Shown: positions 31,745-44,700, counted from the stretch's first letter. The stretch is DNA of 64,000 nt from Takakia lepidozioides (GCA_030704615.1 CM060732.1:63777053-63841052), one strand, 5' to 3'. The notes: generated from the letters alone by a model not told the origin. Numbers and translations are program-made.

Positions 31745-33070
31745 ATGCAGGTGAGGCCAGACCAGGACTATGTCATGGGCGCAGGACATGAACCAGGCAT
31801 GGACGGAGGGGTGGAGATTACTCGAATGTTGCACGAAGCATTCCACATCATGGACGATGTTGAAGAGGGGGACGGCGCTGCGACAACTGGGGATGGTGAT
31901 GATGCAGGAAATGAAGGCATTCACGTGGGGGAAGGCGTGGAAGGAGGTGGAGATGGAGATGAGAATTCAGCACACATGACACTAGAAGAAGCATAAGTGC
32001 CACTGTACAAGGGATGCAAATCCACAAAGCTTGCTGCCACCACGCTGTTGATGAACCTGTGCATAACCCACGGTGTCTCAGACCATTTTGTGGACGAGTT
32101 GTTCTCTTTGCTTCGGCTGAACTTGCTTCCACAACCAAATGAAATGCCAAAAAGCTGTCACATGGCCAACAAAATGATTGGGAAGCTCGGCCTCAACTAC
32201 GTGAAAATACATGCATGTCCAAAAGGACATGTACTTTTCAGAAGAAAGTACAAGGACGCTATGGAGTGCCCCAAATGCGGTGCAGCCCGATACCATGATG
32301 TGGGCAGGTTACACCCCCGTCTATTACGAATGTACAAATGCAAGACCATTAGTGAGCTCATGACTTGGAATTCCAGGAATGCCTCAAACGATGGTTTGGT
32401 AAGGCATTTCCCAGATTCCCTTGCATGGAAGCATATAGATGCAACTTGGCCCGATTTCGCCGAGAACCCACGCAATGTGCGATTGGCTGTATCTATGGAT
32501 GGAGTAAACCCATACGGATCAAAGAGCTGCACATGGTCCACATGGCCCGTGCAGTTGGTGGCATACAACCTGCCACCATGGTTGACAACAAAGAAATTCT
32601 TTGTCATGTTGTCTCTCTTGATTCCAGGCAAGGAGTCCGTGACAAACGCAAACATAGATGTGTATTTGGAACCATTGATTGAAGAGCTACAAGAACTATG
32701 GATTGGAGTTGAAGCTTACGACATTTTGAAACCAGTAGGGCAACGGAGTTTCACCCTCCGTGCCATACTCATGTGGTCAATCCACGATTTCCCCGCATAT
32801 GGCCTTGTTGCGGGTTGCAAGACGAAGGGCTACAAAGGGTGCCCATTTGCGGGGCCCTATGTGGATTCACGGCACTCAAAGCCATTGGGGAAGACAATAT
32901 ACATGGGGCATCGACGTTACCTTGCAAGAAACCACCCCTACCGACGAGCAGGAAGGCACTTCAATGGATGTGTTGAAAAGAGAATGGCACCAAATGCTAT
33001 GACACCGCAGGAGACATTGCAATTTGCAAAGGAGAAAGAGGCGTTCATGGAGATTGGAGGGAGAGAATGA
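31745..33070 (+). pseudogene. tnp2: CACTA transposase Tnp2, N-terminal region and core (copy 2)
   Basis: Tnp2 with a short acidic N-terminus (EITRMLHEAFHIMDDVEEGD, matching EIQRALQEAFLFAD of copy 1). It then shows HFVDELFSLLRLNLLPQPNE, IHACPKGHVLFRRKYKDAME, CPKCGAARYHDVG, VRLAVSMDGVNPYGSKSC, TWSTWPVQLVAYNLPPWL, VYLEPLIEELQELWIG and SIHDFPAYGLVAGCKTKGY. One in-frame TAA at 31,994 splits it. The core itself is open for 357 codons, so decay is recent. The true 5' end is missing because retroelement sequence is fused directly upstream. Confidence 0.88.
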
Positions 33071-33363
33071 GGTAGTGCGGAGCCAGCCATGGAGCACGGG
33101 GTGAAGCGCCGGACAATCCTTTGGGATTTGCCATACTGGAAGGTGCATGAATCCCCCCCCCCCCCCCCATTCACTCACTTTCTTTCACATTGTGCTTCCT
33201 GGAATTACCTTTACTGTCAGGAGTCCTTCCACCAACTCCTAAGTCAGTGTAACTACTATGCAGTAGATGTTGAAGTCGTACACCTCACTGTGGAGAGGAT
33301 CGTGCAGTTGTTGAAAGCAGAATGTAGTAACATGGACAACTTCTGCCACATATTCTACTATTT

Positions 33364-34320
33364 TTGCCCATAGAACTTGGTCTCATGGGAGGACATCTGC
33401 CATTTCAGAACCTCTTGCAGTGGTACCTCCTGGACCCCATGCATTGTGAGAAGAACTTCTGCGAGAACATTCTGAAGACGATCTTTGGGGAGAAGGATAC
33501 GATAAACGTACAAAATGACATGGAGATTGAAGGGATACGGTCACATCTGTGGCTAAGGCCTGATCCAAATAGACCTCGCAAAGTGCTTATGCCAGCAGCA
33601 TCATACGTCCTGACCAAATCAGAGCAAGAGCATTTTTTGAAGACATTAGGAGCCATGAAAGTGCCAACCAGATTCTCGGGTGCTTTCCAAAATCATGCCA
33701 TAAACAAGAAATGGTCGGGGATGAAGTCACATGATCTACACGTAATGATGCAGCAGATTTTGCCAGTGTGCATTCGGGGTACAATGGCGTCGGGTCCTCG
33801 AACATCCATAATGCGTGTAAGTCGAGTGTTTAGGAAGATTTGTGCGAAGGTGTGGGATCCGAGGGACATTACATCGTTGCATAAGGATGTGGCTATGACC
33901 CTATGTTTGCTGGAGAAAGAATTCCCTCCATCATTCTTTGACGTCATGATGCACTTGCTAGTGCATCTTGTAGAGGAGCTGCATGTGTGTGGGCCCATAG
34001 CCAGCCGTTGGATGTACCCCATGGAGAGGTACATGAAGGATCTGAATGGGTATGTACGCAACATGGCACGGCCAGAGGGGAGTATGGCGGAGGGCTACAT
34101 CCGCGATGAAGCCCTGGGCTTCATGACAGAGTATATGTCTTCATTTGATGCAACACAATGACGGGTGTGGGACGAGAACGAGGAAGAAGGAGTTGTAGGC
34201 GAGGTCCTAGAAGGTGGTGGAACAAAGCGTGCCATGAGCCCGCGCCTTCGGGATGTGGCACATGATTATGTGCTGAACGACACAACAACCATGACACCAT
34301 GGAGACAGTGGGTGTAAACT
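33364..34320 (+). pseudogene. tnp2: Tnp2 C-terminal part with DUF4218 (copy 2)
   Basis: After an intron-like stretch of about 290 bp that contains a C16 tract at 33,153-33,168, the frame resumes with LQWYLLDPMHCEKNFCENIL, FGEKDTINVQ, KWSGMKSHDLHVMMQQILP, LEKEFPPSFFDVMMHLLVHL, CGPIASRWMYPMERYMKDL and GYVRNMARPEGSMAEGYI. TGA at 34,159 interrupts it (DATQ*RVWDENEEEG), after which the family sequence goes on in frame to about 34,317. The point change suggests CGA to TGA. Confidence 0.88.
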
Positions 34321-34532
34321 TACATCCCTCCTGTGCTATTCTTAATGGTCTTTGTATGCTGGAATTACATATGTATTGTCACAAGTCATTCCAGCCACTA
34401 TGGGAGTGGGATCGTGTACTAACAGGGTGCTTCAGACGACTACAGAGGGTGTTTTGTAGTTGGTGTTGTTGCTTGCAAGTGATTATGAAGTAGGCTACAT
34501 CACTACAGTGTGCTTGAAAGGACACAATCTGC

Positions 34533-35413
34533 ATGTGGCATGCACGTACAGTACGGTGTTGGTCAGGGGGACTGAGTTGCAGCTTCTATTTGGTTTCTGC
34601 CAAAAAGTACGCAGCGGAGAAGGTCCGCCTGAAAACGGAACGGAGTGTATTTGCAAAAGCATGGCGGAGGGGCGGTCGTAGGCGCAGATCCCCGGTGGAG
34701 TACCCCACAACAATGGAGGAGCTGCAACCTTTTACAGTGTGGGTCACATCTGCAATTGAAGTGTACGCATCAGAGAACGAGGACCCAGATGAGGGCATGG
34801 TGAGTCTGTCATTCCCCCCAAGGCTGATTGCCACTTCGTACCGGTCAATGAAAGCATATGGCAATCATTATAGAGTGGGCGATGCCAACACCAGCCTCCT
34901 AGTGACTTATGACAGCGGAGTGGCATCATTTTTTGAACAAGAGAGTAGGAGCTGTGCACGAGATCGGAATCCAATTTCATGCCCTGTGCAATATGTAGGA
35001 GTCATCAAAGAGATCCTTAAACTAGACTATGGTCTTGTGAAGCCAATTCTATTCCGTTGTTCTTGGGTAAAAGCCAATATGGCAGGAGAGAATGCCACCA
35101 TGAAACGGGATGAGTACGGGTTCCTCCTTGCTGATTTCAGAAAAATGCTACACAAGATGAAGAGCCATTCATCTTCCCATCGCAAGTTGAGCAAGTTTTC
35201 TTTTCAGATGACACCCATGCGCCGGGATGGAAGGTGGTTCTTCACAAGGACCCCCGGGCCAAACGAGTCGTGGCCGACGTCCACGATCTGGACTTAGGGG
35301 AGAATGCCGACCACGAGGGTCTGAGGGAACACAAAATCTACCAGATACGGCCGAACCAATCTCTTTGGAAGGAGCAGTTACCTTTAATGAGGAAGACATT
35401 CCACGGTTGGTAA
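34533..35413 (+). pseudogene. CACTA element C-terminal domain DUF4216 (copy 2)
   Basis: Reads FAKAWRRGGRRRRSPVEY, RSMKAYGNHYRVGDANTS, VQYVGVIKEILKLDYGLVKP and KRDEYGFLLADFRKML. A one-base frameshift near 35,150 then moves the true sequence (EEPFIFPSQVEQVFFSDDTH, APGWKVVLHKDPRAKRVV) to another frame, ending at TAA about 35,411. This is the same DUF4216 block as at 3,054-3,935. It completes the second tnp2. Confidence 0.8.
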
Positions 35414-36118
35414 TTACTGCAACTGCAGTGTAGTTGAAGGGGAAAGATTGCAGAAGTGGGCGGAAGTGAAAGGGAAGATTCTTGGATACAGATAGTTAGC
35501 CCAGCTGAATCTCAGTGTCCATTAAGCCGGCAGCTCGTAGACAAGAGCTGTGCTAAGGACTCTTACTGTCCTTAGAACCCATTTTGTACAGTCCTGTAAG
35601 CGCGCAAGGGCGAGACAATTAATAGTATCGATAATGTCCCGGAATGTGGTCCGTTACGGTCTTGTGAACAAACCTATATTTACAGTATGATTGTAGTTCA
35701 GAACCAAAGGGCATATCTTTCAGTCTTGACGTCTTTGCGATCTTCTTCTGTGACGCCTTCTTCATAACTTGACAAATGGAAAAGTAGCTACACCTCAAAT
35801 TATTGCAAGGCCACTCAAAGGACAGTAAGAACGTTTCGAGCATGCTATAGAAAACCAAAACGGGCAAAAAACCCAATTCAGCAGCCTCACCTTGCGTGGA
35901 GGATACTTGGGAATTGATACCAGAAGGGCATGCCCTATGCGCGCTCCATTGTGCCTCATCCAGCACATTCTGTTAAATGATTTAATGACCAAGACCCCGA
36001 TGTTACACCCTTATGAGAAGCCACTACGTGCGCTAATAGTATCGAAGGCCTTGCCGTGTCAGGATTCGCATTCCCACATCCCGCCATGTCCGATGAAACA
36101 CTTGCATCCCTGTCTCTA

Positions 36119-36582
36119 CCAGGTGGAGGCAACACGTATTAAAATATCTATTCCCCCAAGGCCACATTGGGTTTTTATCTCTTTGTGAAAGCCATGTCAA
36201 GCAAATGTGCTGCCGCCGAATCATGGGTGCAATGAATGCGCAGTGGTTCATGGAGTCGTTGGAGTCGACTACATATTCATTTAATGAATAAATATCTTTA
36301 TTCCATTAACGAATTAGGAAACGAAATTTGTAGTCGCATGTGCAGTAATTAAACCACTTGTAAATTTGCTTTTTAAATTTATGTATTTATGCAATTGTAA
36401 AATAGACCGGAATCTGTGCTACGACTCCGATTGTCGTTGACCCAACTTCTGTTCGCCGTCTAAAATGCCCCTGGGCCCACATTGTCTATTTCGCTTCTCC
36501 AGTAGTCCCGTTTACTACCAAGGGTCCCGGGAAAGTGGCGCGGACATGCAGTCGATTCGGAAAAGAACGAATGCTTCTAATG
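36119..36582 (-). mobile_element. CACTA family A terminus (inverted copy of the one at 57,316)
   Basis: Read from right to left this block starts CATTAGAAGCATTCGTTC and is homologous, with about 10-15% differences, to 57,316-57,771. That includes CCAGTCGATTCGG-like, TGGGCCCACATTGTC, TCGCATGTGCAGTAATTAA and CTATTCCCCCAAGGCCACAT segments. It is a CACTA end whose element lies to its left, probably the one containing tnp2 copy 2. The target-site base triplet on the right would be GTT. A matching left end was not found, in line with the retroelement junction at 31.7 kb. Confidence 0.72.
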
Positions 36583-36758
36583 GTTCTTATCTTATTCTCT
36601 TGCTTTGAGATTTTTAGTTGACTCGTGACAAGGTGGAGGGTCGTGATTCACAGGGGGTTCCACCATCCTCACTAATCCGTTGATTTTGTGGGGCTTGTGA
36701 TGGGACTGGTGAGGATCCTCACGTGCGTTGAAATTTCTTGAGCTTGAGTTGGGGATAT

Positions 36759-36767
36759 GGGCTGAGG
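36759..36767. repeat. Target-site duplication, left copy (GGGCTGAGG)
   Basis: The nine bases GGGCTGAGG occur here and at 48,107-48,115, immediately outside the two ends of the MULE. Nine bases is the usual duplication length for Mutator-like elements. Confidence 0.7.
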
Positions 36768-36780
36768 GCAACGACGCAAT

Positions 36781-36814
36781 GGCGTGAGCGTTGCACGTGA
36801 GCGCGCGAGCGTAC
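36781..36814 (+). repeat. Terminal inverted repeat of the MULE, left
   Basis: GGCGTGAGCGTTG followed by CACGTGAGCGCG and CGAGCG. It pairs with the inverted copy at 48,061-48,094 with four mismatches and a one-base gap. The actual element end is probably 13 bp further out, next to the 9-bp duplication. Confidence 0.68.
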
Positions 36815-36970
36815 GCTCACGCAGGAGTGACGTGGCGTGAGCGTACGCTCACGCCAGCTGACGTGGCGTGAGCCTGCACACACGCTGACGTGGCGTGAGC
36901 GTCATGTCAGCATGCTGATGTGGCGGTAAATGATGACGTGGCACTGTCCGTCAACTGCCACGTCAGCATT
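36802..36970. repeat. Palindromic and TGACGTGGC subterminal repeats, left end
   Basis: At least four copies of (T)GACGTGGC, most followed by GTGAGC. Around 36,834-36,855 lies a perfect 22-bp palindrome with arms GGCGTGAGCGT / ACGCTCACGCC, and a near copy lies at 36,803-36,822. A longer hairpin pairs GACGTGGCA with TGCCACGTC at about 36,935-36,966. The right end (48,005-48,071) has three GACGTGG copies and arms GGCGTGAGCGCA / TGCGCTCACGC. TGACGTGGC is also a good plant bZIP (G/C-box) site. These are likely binding sites for element or host proteins. Confidence 0.65.
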
Positions 36971-37418
36971 AACATGCGCCGCCTATAACCGTGGATGGTC
37001 CTATGACCGTGGAATTAATGCAGGGAATCTTGCCTAAATAGAATCAAGACGAGCGTTGAGGCCTACAATTGCAGCATCCAACATTGTGCAATTACAAATG
37101 CTTGTTTCACTTTTACAATTACGAAGACGACAAAATATCCTCACAAAGTGTGCGCCATAAAGGCTGCCACGAGAAGACTTCCTCCCTCCTCAAATAACAA
37201 TGAGAGTTATGATCATCTTCAAAAGATGATTGTAGTGCATAGCGACAGCAAGACATGTAGACTTCGAACGGTGCAATGACAAATGTGCACTACCTAAAAG
37301 TTGTCACTCAGACCTCACTCCGTATAGTTGGAGGCCATATCATTGCACAGCCGACGAATTGATGTGAATTACACATTTCAAATCATGGTCATCCACATAC
37401 CACATTACATAGTTCATG

Positions 37419-40400
37419 CTACCCATGTGTTGTATCCCGCTGCAAAAGAGTATCGACCTCGTTGAAACTCATAGTGGCCTGGTGAATGAAGTTGTCACGT
37501 TTGGGATCGCAAACCATCCTCCTCAAAAATATGAAATACAAATGTTTGCAGGGTATGAATTTACCTCTCTTGCCCAAACTGGTTGATAGCATATTCACAA
37601 AATCAGGACATGTGCAATTGGGGAAATTGGAAACCGTGATGTCGTAGGTCCTGTCATGAACAGCAGATGTGGAAGTGATGATTGTGAATACCCGACCATA
37701 TCCTGGATCGGGTACTTCCGTGGTGCTTCCGACACGAGCTTGGAGCATTCTTGCGGACTCCACTTTGCCAAAGTGTTCAGCGGTTGGAGGGAAACGCCGA
37801 ACGAGCTTTCCATCTCGTTTGGTTGGCCACAAGTCAGGATTTGCCGGGGGGACCCGGGAGGACGCAGAAGTAGTAGCACATGCATGGAGTTGGGGTTGTC
37901 TCGCAAGGGAAAAACCTGCCTCCTCCAGCATTTCAATCTCCTGAAAGCTGAGATGTGTTCCCACCTTCACGGGCCAAACGGTTGGAGGAGATGGCTTCAT
38001 CACTACGGAAGGACGCACAGTTCCATGCACACATCTGGCACAATCATCTGCGCAGAACCAGAACTTGTGGTTCTTGGCTTCTGGTTGACCGTATGGACGC
38101 ATCAAGCCCGTGAAAGTCGGAGCAGGAGTTCGGGCACCACCTCTGGATATAGATGAAGTGCACTTCTCGAAATTAGTTGCCCTGATCGCTGTACATTTCA
38201 CACGAGACCCGACACTTGTGCGTTCTATGTGCCAAACGTGGTCGGGGCATGCGGACTCAAGCACATCAAGGGGGTTGTTTCTCTCCTGCACCATTTCAGT
38301 GGCACGGTTTGATGCTGGAGCTTGCCGTCGTGTTGGAGGTTCCTCCACAATGGAGGTTCCGGACATGGAGCTGTCATGCAGGGGAACACGAGGCTTCGAG
38401 AAGTTATCACGGTCTGCCCTGTGGGAATCTGAATCCGAACCAGGTGGAGTGTTCAATTTCCTCTTACAGGAGCCGAATCTCTCCTCCCCTTCAAGATGTG
38501 GAACTCTAGAAACAAGTGGCGTTCCCTGGGCATACATGCTCACCGCCCGTGCTATCTTGATTGGATCCCCAGATCTGTTTGCAGCACGCAACATCAACTC
38601 CCATTTGTCCGGACCCTTGCCACCAACCCCACCTCGTAAGAAATCACGGTATCGGGTTTGTTGTTGCAAGGCACGTATCAAATCATCTGTTGTTGCCACA
38701 TACAAATCCCGACCTCGTTTCCCAGACTGCTGCAACCATGCATTGTGCACAGTTTCTGCCAAATTGCAAGATGGCATGTCCGCCATTTCCTCAATGGACA
38801 TGTTCTGCAAAGAGGATAACCACACTTCAGAATAGTGCACAGGAAACAACATAAAGAAAGCAATGAGTCAAAAATATGGAAAGCAAATGTATGAATAAAG
38901 CATGAAATAGAAGCCTCGTACCATTGTCATGGCTGCTCCCCACTGTCTATACCGGAAGTGCCAAAACGCCAGCCAATCTTCCAATGCTCTCATACTCTCA
39001 AGTGATGCAGCTCCAGAAGAGAACCACCAGGCACGAATTGTCTGGAACAAAGTGTCCGCCTCCTTCATTGTTCTAGCATCTTTGTACTCTTTGCACAATT
39101 TACGGTGCTGAGTCTGCATCTCTGGTTTGATGTCCGACTTTGTATGTTTTTCCAGAGATTGTGTCCAATGGAATAGACATGTACGCTCTCTTCCTGGCAT
39201 AGGCACTTTTGGGTCGCCCGATCCGAAGACAATACGAACAGCATTGAAATTTGCTTGAGCACTATCCGCCATGAAACCTGCGAAATTTGGAGATGGCAGC
39301 CCATGACACGTATCAGGGAATTCCACATGAGCTTCTGGGATTCCGTATCCTCGGATTGCATGTCACAAACTGCAATTGTCATAACTCGTTGGTACACTGG
39401 ATCGTAGACATGACAAGCCATTGTCGTCCAATCCTTCACTCGTTTCACATGATCAAACATAAGAAAACAGTTCTGCAAGTCCCCAGTCTTCTGCATCCGC
39501 TTCACGAGGCTAACCCCACTGCCCTCCCCAACAGTCGACATTTTGAAAAGAAAAACTTTGATGGCACCTTGACCTGGGAATACATTGTCCTGGATGTAAT
39601 CGTACTTGCTCACTCGTTTCAATTCCAAAATATTGTCTATGTAGCCTCTGATCCCAGAGCCCATTCTCAATGCATTGATCTGATGCCGAATGTTAGGTGA
39701 ACTTAAAGTGGAGAAATGATCCATGACCAGGTCCAATGCTGCACCGTCAAGTTTAGTCCCCACAGAATCTCCTTCACTCAAAATATGGCTTTCCAAGAAG
39801 GACTTGCTTGCGCCAAGAGCAATTGCAGATGTTGTTGCGGATGGGTTTCTCCCGAACTCCTGTTTGATCAACCTCGATACTGTCTCAACACTCTCCCTGT
39901 AATCCCCCTTCGAGACAGGATGGTTATGGAATCCAAAATGCACACAAGCTCTCGTCATTGTATTCAAACGGTGGACAACATAGTACATTCTTGCTCCGCA
40001 GAGCGCCAAGCAGGATGGCACAAGTTTGCAGAATTTGCAGACGAAAGTGTTTGCCGGTGGAGGGGCAGTCCCAGGCTGAAATGGATTTTCCGCCAGACCC
40101 TCCCATTCGCTTTGATTATGAACCCAGACTGAAGAAAGTGTCTGCAATTCAAATTATCACACCTAAGGTGTCCATTGCAAACTGTCCTCCTGAAAACAAG
40201 CTTGTCATCATTCTGAATATTGGATGTTTTTGTTCTGCACCACGGGTGCCCGTCGTGTTTCTTGTCCATTCCATGCATCATGATTGTTACACCTCCAACT
40301 CGCGGAGGAGGAGGCAGCTCGAATAGGATATCGCCATCAAAAGTCTCCGGCAAGAACTTCACAGGCACCTGCTTCAAAGATTCCCAATCAATTCCCCGCA

Positions 40401-40923
40401 ACTCACTTTTGAATCCAGCCATTCCTCCCATCGCCCGCAATTTTGGAATGACACTACAAATCTCTTCTTCATCAGCTTCTGCAACCACAGTAGGAAGGAC
40501 TGGATTTGGAATTTCACTTATGTCATCATCGGAAGAATCCGAAAGCTCAACGATTGGAGTGGAGGAAGTCTGTTCTTTTTTCACCACCACCTCCCTCTTG
40601 TCTTCAACGACCGAAGCAGCAGTCCCGGGCGTCACATATGACCCAAGGGACTTTCGCCGAGGCTCTCCAAGTACTCTGTATCGACCAGGACGCACTCTCC
40701 ACTGGCTGATATGAGCCGTCTCATCACGGTTTTGGAAAGAATATTTCACCAACTTCCCTTTCAGATCGTAAACCTCTTTCTCCAAAAAGATGGAGCCATT
40801 CTGCAGCTGAAAACGGGTAGCCAAGACATGTTCCAGAACAATTGCAAATCCATTGTCAAGGACTTCCTGGGAGAACGGCACTGGTTTGTCGTCTGAGAAG
40901 AACTCCGCTTCAGAGGAAGCCAT
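37419..40923 (-). pseudogene. MULE transposase with GCM/WRKY-like zinc region and SWIM finger
   Basis: Starts MASSEAEFFSDDKPVPFSQE at 40,923. An N-terminal zinc region reads VCNGHLRCDNLNC, then FVCKFCKLVPSCLALCGARM, YYV, MTRACVHFGFHNHPV. The DDE-like core has CFLMFDHVKRVKDWTTMACH, TIAVCDMQSED, then NFAGFMADSAQANFNAVR and RTCLFHWTQSL. After an intron (38,805-38,921, clean GT-AG) comes NMSIEEMADMPSCNLAETVH and a SWIM finger, NCTCPDF...KFIPCKHLYF, before the stop at 37,419. Two one-base frameshifts (about 40,140 after DNLNC, and about 39,305 before HGLPSPNF) disable it, unless these are assembly errors. It is divergent to the ParB-methyltransferase gene. Confidence 0.82.
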
Positions 40924-41777
40924 CTTCCTTCCTCGAGTATGTTTGTACCTTGCTATCGCAGATCTAGTGTAAATCGGTTTACTGCTGTCTCCAGAACACA
41001 GTTGAAGAATGAGCAGAGAATATGGCGGAGGAAGCTCAGATAACGACTGTGCATATTCTGTTATTCATTCCAGATATGCAGCCGTCCATTTTAATTACTT
41101 TTCTTGTGGGCCCAGTGGTCAGAGTATCCCTAGGGGCAGTGTCGGCAACTGTTAAACCGTTAATCAGAACCTCATCAATAAACCCAATAACAAAGCCGAC
41201 TTCCTGGAAGCATGCCACAGGATCTGAGAATGGGATTGCAGATTAAGTAAATGTATCTATATACTACTACCAATGATCATGCGCACCTGGAAAGTTCCAA
41301 ATGTGAAACGAATGTGGGGTTTGGCTAACAAGGATGACCGTGTATGATATTCCAAAATTTGTCATCAAACTCTCGTTCATTTATATTTATTTGTTTAAGA
41401 CTGCGCATCAATTTCTGGGATTCGCTGTTCTTTTTAAATATTGAACCCGTTATAATAAAGAACACGCCGTTTTTTTTGGGCGGCACACGTCAGACATCCA
41501 TAACTGAATACGAACAGCTGTACACCAATTGCTGGCATGTGCACTAATAAGGAAACGACTATGTGTAACGGTCACGCGGGAGGGAATCCGATGCTTCTAG
41601 AGACACGCAAGAACGCAGGCAATCCCGCAAGAAATCGGGAGTCACTGCGTTTTTCTACTTTTCGCGCTTAGAGGGAGAGTGGTAGTCAAGCTGGAGAGGG
41701 TTCCTTCTAGAATACGAAAGAGAAGAAAGTCTCTTTATTTTACTTCCCTTAGAGAGAGACGCAGAGCAAGAGAGAAA
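40924..41777. promoter_or_regulatory. Shared intergenic region between two divergent MULE genes
   Basis: 854 bp between the start codons of the two genes of the element, with no supported ORF. It should hold both promoters. A TTTTTAAATATTG stretch at about 41,430 and TCTTTATTTTAC at 41,730 are weak TATA-like candidates for the plus-strand gene. The purine-rich leader GAGAGAGACGCAGAGCAAGAGAG lies just before the proposed ATG in part (41,752-41,774). Confidence 0.35.
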
Positions 41778-44700
41778 ATGACGAGGCGTCGTTTGTTGGA
41801 GAACACAGGGCCAAGGCAGCAGGTGAACGCGGAGACTGATTCACAAGAGCAGACGGAGACTGAGGCAGCGGCTGCGACACAGTCGGCGATAAGAGTGCGC
41901 CAGCCTGTGGAGGCAGAGATGATTCGCAGGGACACTGAAGAAGGTGGAAGCACGCGGAACGCCGAACCTGAGAAGGTCAAGAAACCCTTGCGCAGACAGA
42001 AACTCCAGCAGATGTGAGAGGGAAGAGGAAAGCTGCAGAAGGGGATCAAATTTCAAAACCTAAGAAGGTGCCAGTAAGTTTTATCATATAGTCTGTCTGA
42101 TTGCCTTTCAAGGAGTCCTTCCTCTTCCATTCTTTAGCAGGAACTACTGAATCGCGAGCGTCGTTAACGCCATTCGATTCTCCTCATGAGATTTATGTAC
42201 CTATGTGTTTGAAGAGAGAGTCTGCACTTACTATTCTCCCTAAACTACACTGAATGTCGTTGCCGCCAATCAGTTGCACATGTATGTCATTACACAACAC
42301 CGATCCGGCAGGTCGTTATCTTTTGTGATTGTCGTTAACGCCGTTCGCTATCGCTCTCGCTTTTGTTTTGAATACGGCAGTCTCGGCTTTGCATGTGTAG
42401 ATTGTGCTGAATTCTTTCACACCATTCATGGTGAGTTTCCTTGATACAGAGTGATGGTCGTTACCGCCATTCACTATTTGCAAATCACTCAGTCAGAACT
42501 GAATGGCATCGTGCAGAAAACTGTGAGGTCGAAGCCTACAGGATCAGAGGGAAAGGATCTGGAGATGGGGACGAGTCCGCAAAAAGCTCAGAGAATACAG
42601 ATGAAGCAGATGAATCCGAAGTGCACTACCTTGACAAGGTGAAAGAACTCATGTCATTCCAGAAGGTAAACTCTCAGGAGGTTATAAGGGACATGCTCGT
42701 ATCTGGAGGGCGTCTGGACATACCTCTGTGCCGGATGATATCAATGCCTGTTGTGCGTCCACCTCTTTCCCATGACATAACAAAATTGGAGAGTGATTTT
42801 GTGCATGGATATAGACTTGGTGCACAAGTTTTTTATGTGTCACTGACGGATATAAATGGGAAAAGCACATTAGTGTCTCCAGAGATCAGTGATAACTGGG
42901 ATGAGTGCTGGAAAGATGCCAATGAGGAGTTCGAGCTGGGCCTCATGATGGGAAAGAACACCCAGCAATTCTGCAACCACATGTTCTACGTCTGGGACGG
43001 CAACCACCGATTGCTGGCATGGATGGGATACATTCAGAAACACCATTCGAAAGACAAAGACAAGCATGTTGCTGTGGAGGCAATGGTTTTGGATCCAGGA
43101 AACGACATCGCTAGGCTTCTTACAGCTATGCACGACGTGAACAAGTAAGTCATCCAGGAGATTTCATTCCCTCTGTAGTGTCTTGTTAATCCTCAAAAAA
43201 CAGTGTTAAGGAATGCAATGTTTCCAATGTTTTTGCAGATCGACAGAGAAATCGCATGTGACAACAAGCTTGGTTCACACACTATTCCGAATTCAGAGGA
43301 TTGGTCTGATGAAGCTGGATGATTTTCGGACAGTACTACCACCCAATATCATCAAGAAGTGCGAAACAGGAAGAGCTGCAGGCACTTGGTATTCTTTGAC
43401 ACGAGAGGCGTTTCTGGAGTACATGTATGCGGTAAGCCCGAGTCTGTAATCTGTTTACTTTTCGAATACATGTTTGTAGTCCCTTCGGAGCTAATCACTA
43501 CTTGAATGAATGCAGCAAGAACTGGCAGAGGCAGCTGAGAAGGGAAAATCCGAATATTACCGCACTACACCAGAAGAACTAAGGACATCAAAGGGTGTGG
43601 AAGCTGCAATAAAGAAGGAGTTTGAAATGCGAAGAACCAAATTGATGTCAGCCTTCGGAAAGCAGCTTAGAATAGTAGATCCTGGACTTGGTCCTGAGTT
43701 CCTTCAGCAGATCAAAACACACTATGACAAGCATGTGCATCCGGAGATGCAGCAGGAGAAATTGCACCGGCTGGCCATATCGATGGTCGACCCACAAACA
43801 AAAATAAGGTGGCTGGAGATATGGAACTCAGATCAAACAGTAAAGGACTTGAATCAGTTCCCAAAGAGCACCATACAGCCTGGCACAAAGGTGGAAGGAA
43901 TCAGTGATTTGGTGTTTGATAACTGGCTCCACAAGGCTACATTTTGGAGTCAGGTGTGTATTCGAACATGCTGTTTCTTCTCTTCAAGTATGTGATGTGT
44001 ATCTTTTTTGCAATTCTGACAAATATACTATTTGCAGCTCGAAAAGCGCGCCGTCATTGTGCTGGATCAGACTTTGAAGGACCTGAACATTGCGATTGTT
44101 TCCCCTCCCCAAATGTCATTGGAGGCATACATAAGGAAGTGGAGAGGTCTCACCTGGAGATACTGTTTTTTCCGGGAGTTCTCCAAAGATGGTAACATTT
44201 TACGGTCCAACGACTTTGACAGTCAGGTTGGAGGAGAGTGGGCCATGATGCGAGTTGTGTACAGGTGCAATGTCATACTTGAAACTCTACTGTTTTTTTG
44301 GGAAAAAATGTGGCTTCATATGGATTGCAATCTTAGATCCAGATTGAATGTCGTTGACGACATTCACTTCTTTGTCTGAGTCATTCTTAAGCGAGTATAT
44401 GAATTCACCTGGTTAGGATCTAAGGGTGCAATTATATTGTCCCTGATTAGAATTGATAATGTCCTTGAATGGCGTTGACGACATTCACATACGGAGTTGT
44501 TGAGAGGTCCTCAAGTTATTTAAATTTTTGTAATGTCCATAGAGGTTACAGTGAGGGTTCCTCACTTCATTTTGCTGAATGTCAATGCAGACATTCAGTT
44601 GTTCTGCATTGTTTTTGCCTCTTGCGATGAATGTGGAGGCTTGATAAGCTCTGTTTTAAGAAATCCAAAGTGAATGTCGTTGACGACATTCACAGCTGTG

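Noticed and set aside
31974-31990. CACTAGAAGAAGCATAAG as the missing left end of the second tnp2 element
   Set aside because: It lies within the transposase coding region, has no subterminal homology to family A ends, and the resemblance is limited to a few bases.
36430-36446. GTCGTTGACC near 36.43 kb as an outlying copy of the intron 5 palindrome
   Set aside because: It is part of the CACTA family A subterminal region (also present at 57.45 kb) and lacks the second arm.
38110-38835. Plus-strand ORF of 241 codons
   Set aside because: It lies opposite the well-supported SWIM-finger exon of the MULE transposase and has no domain of its own.
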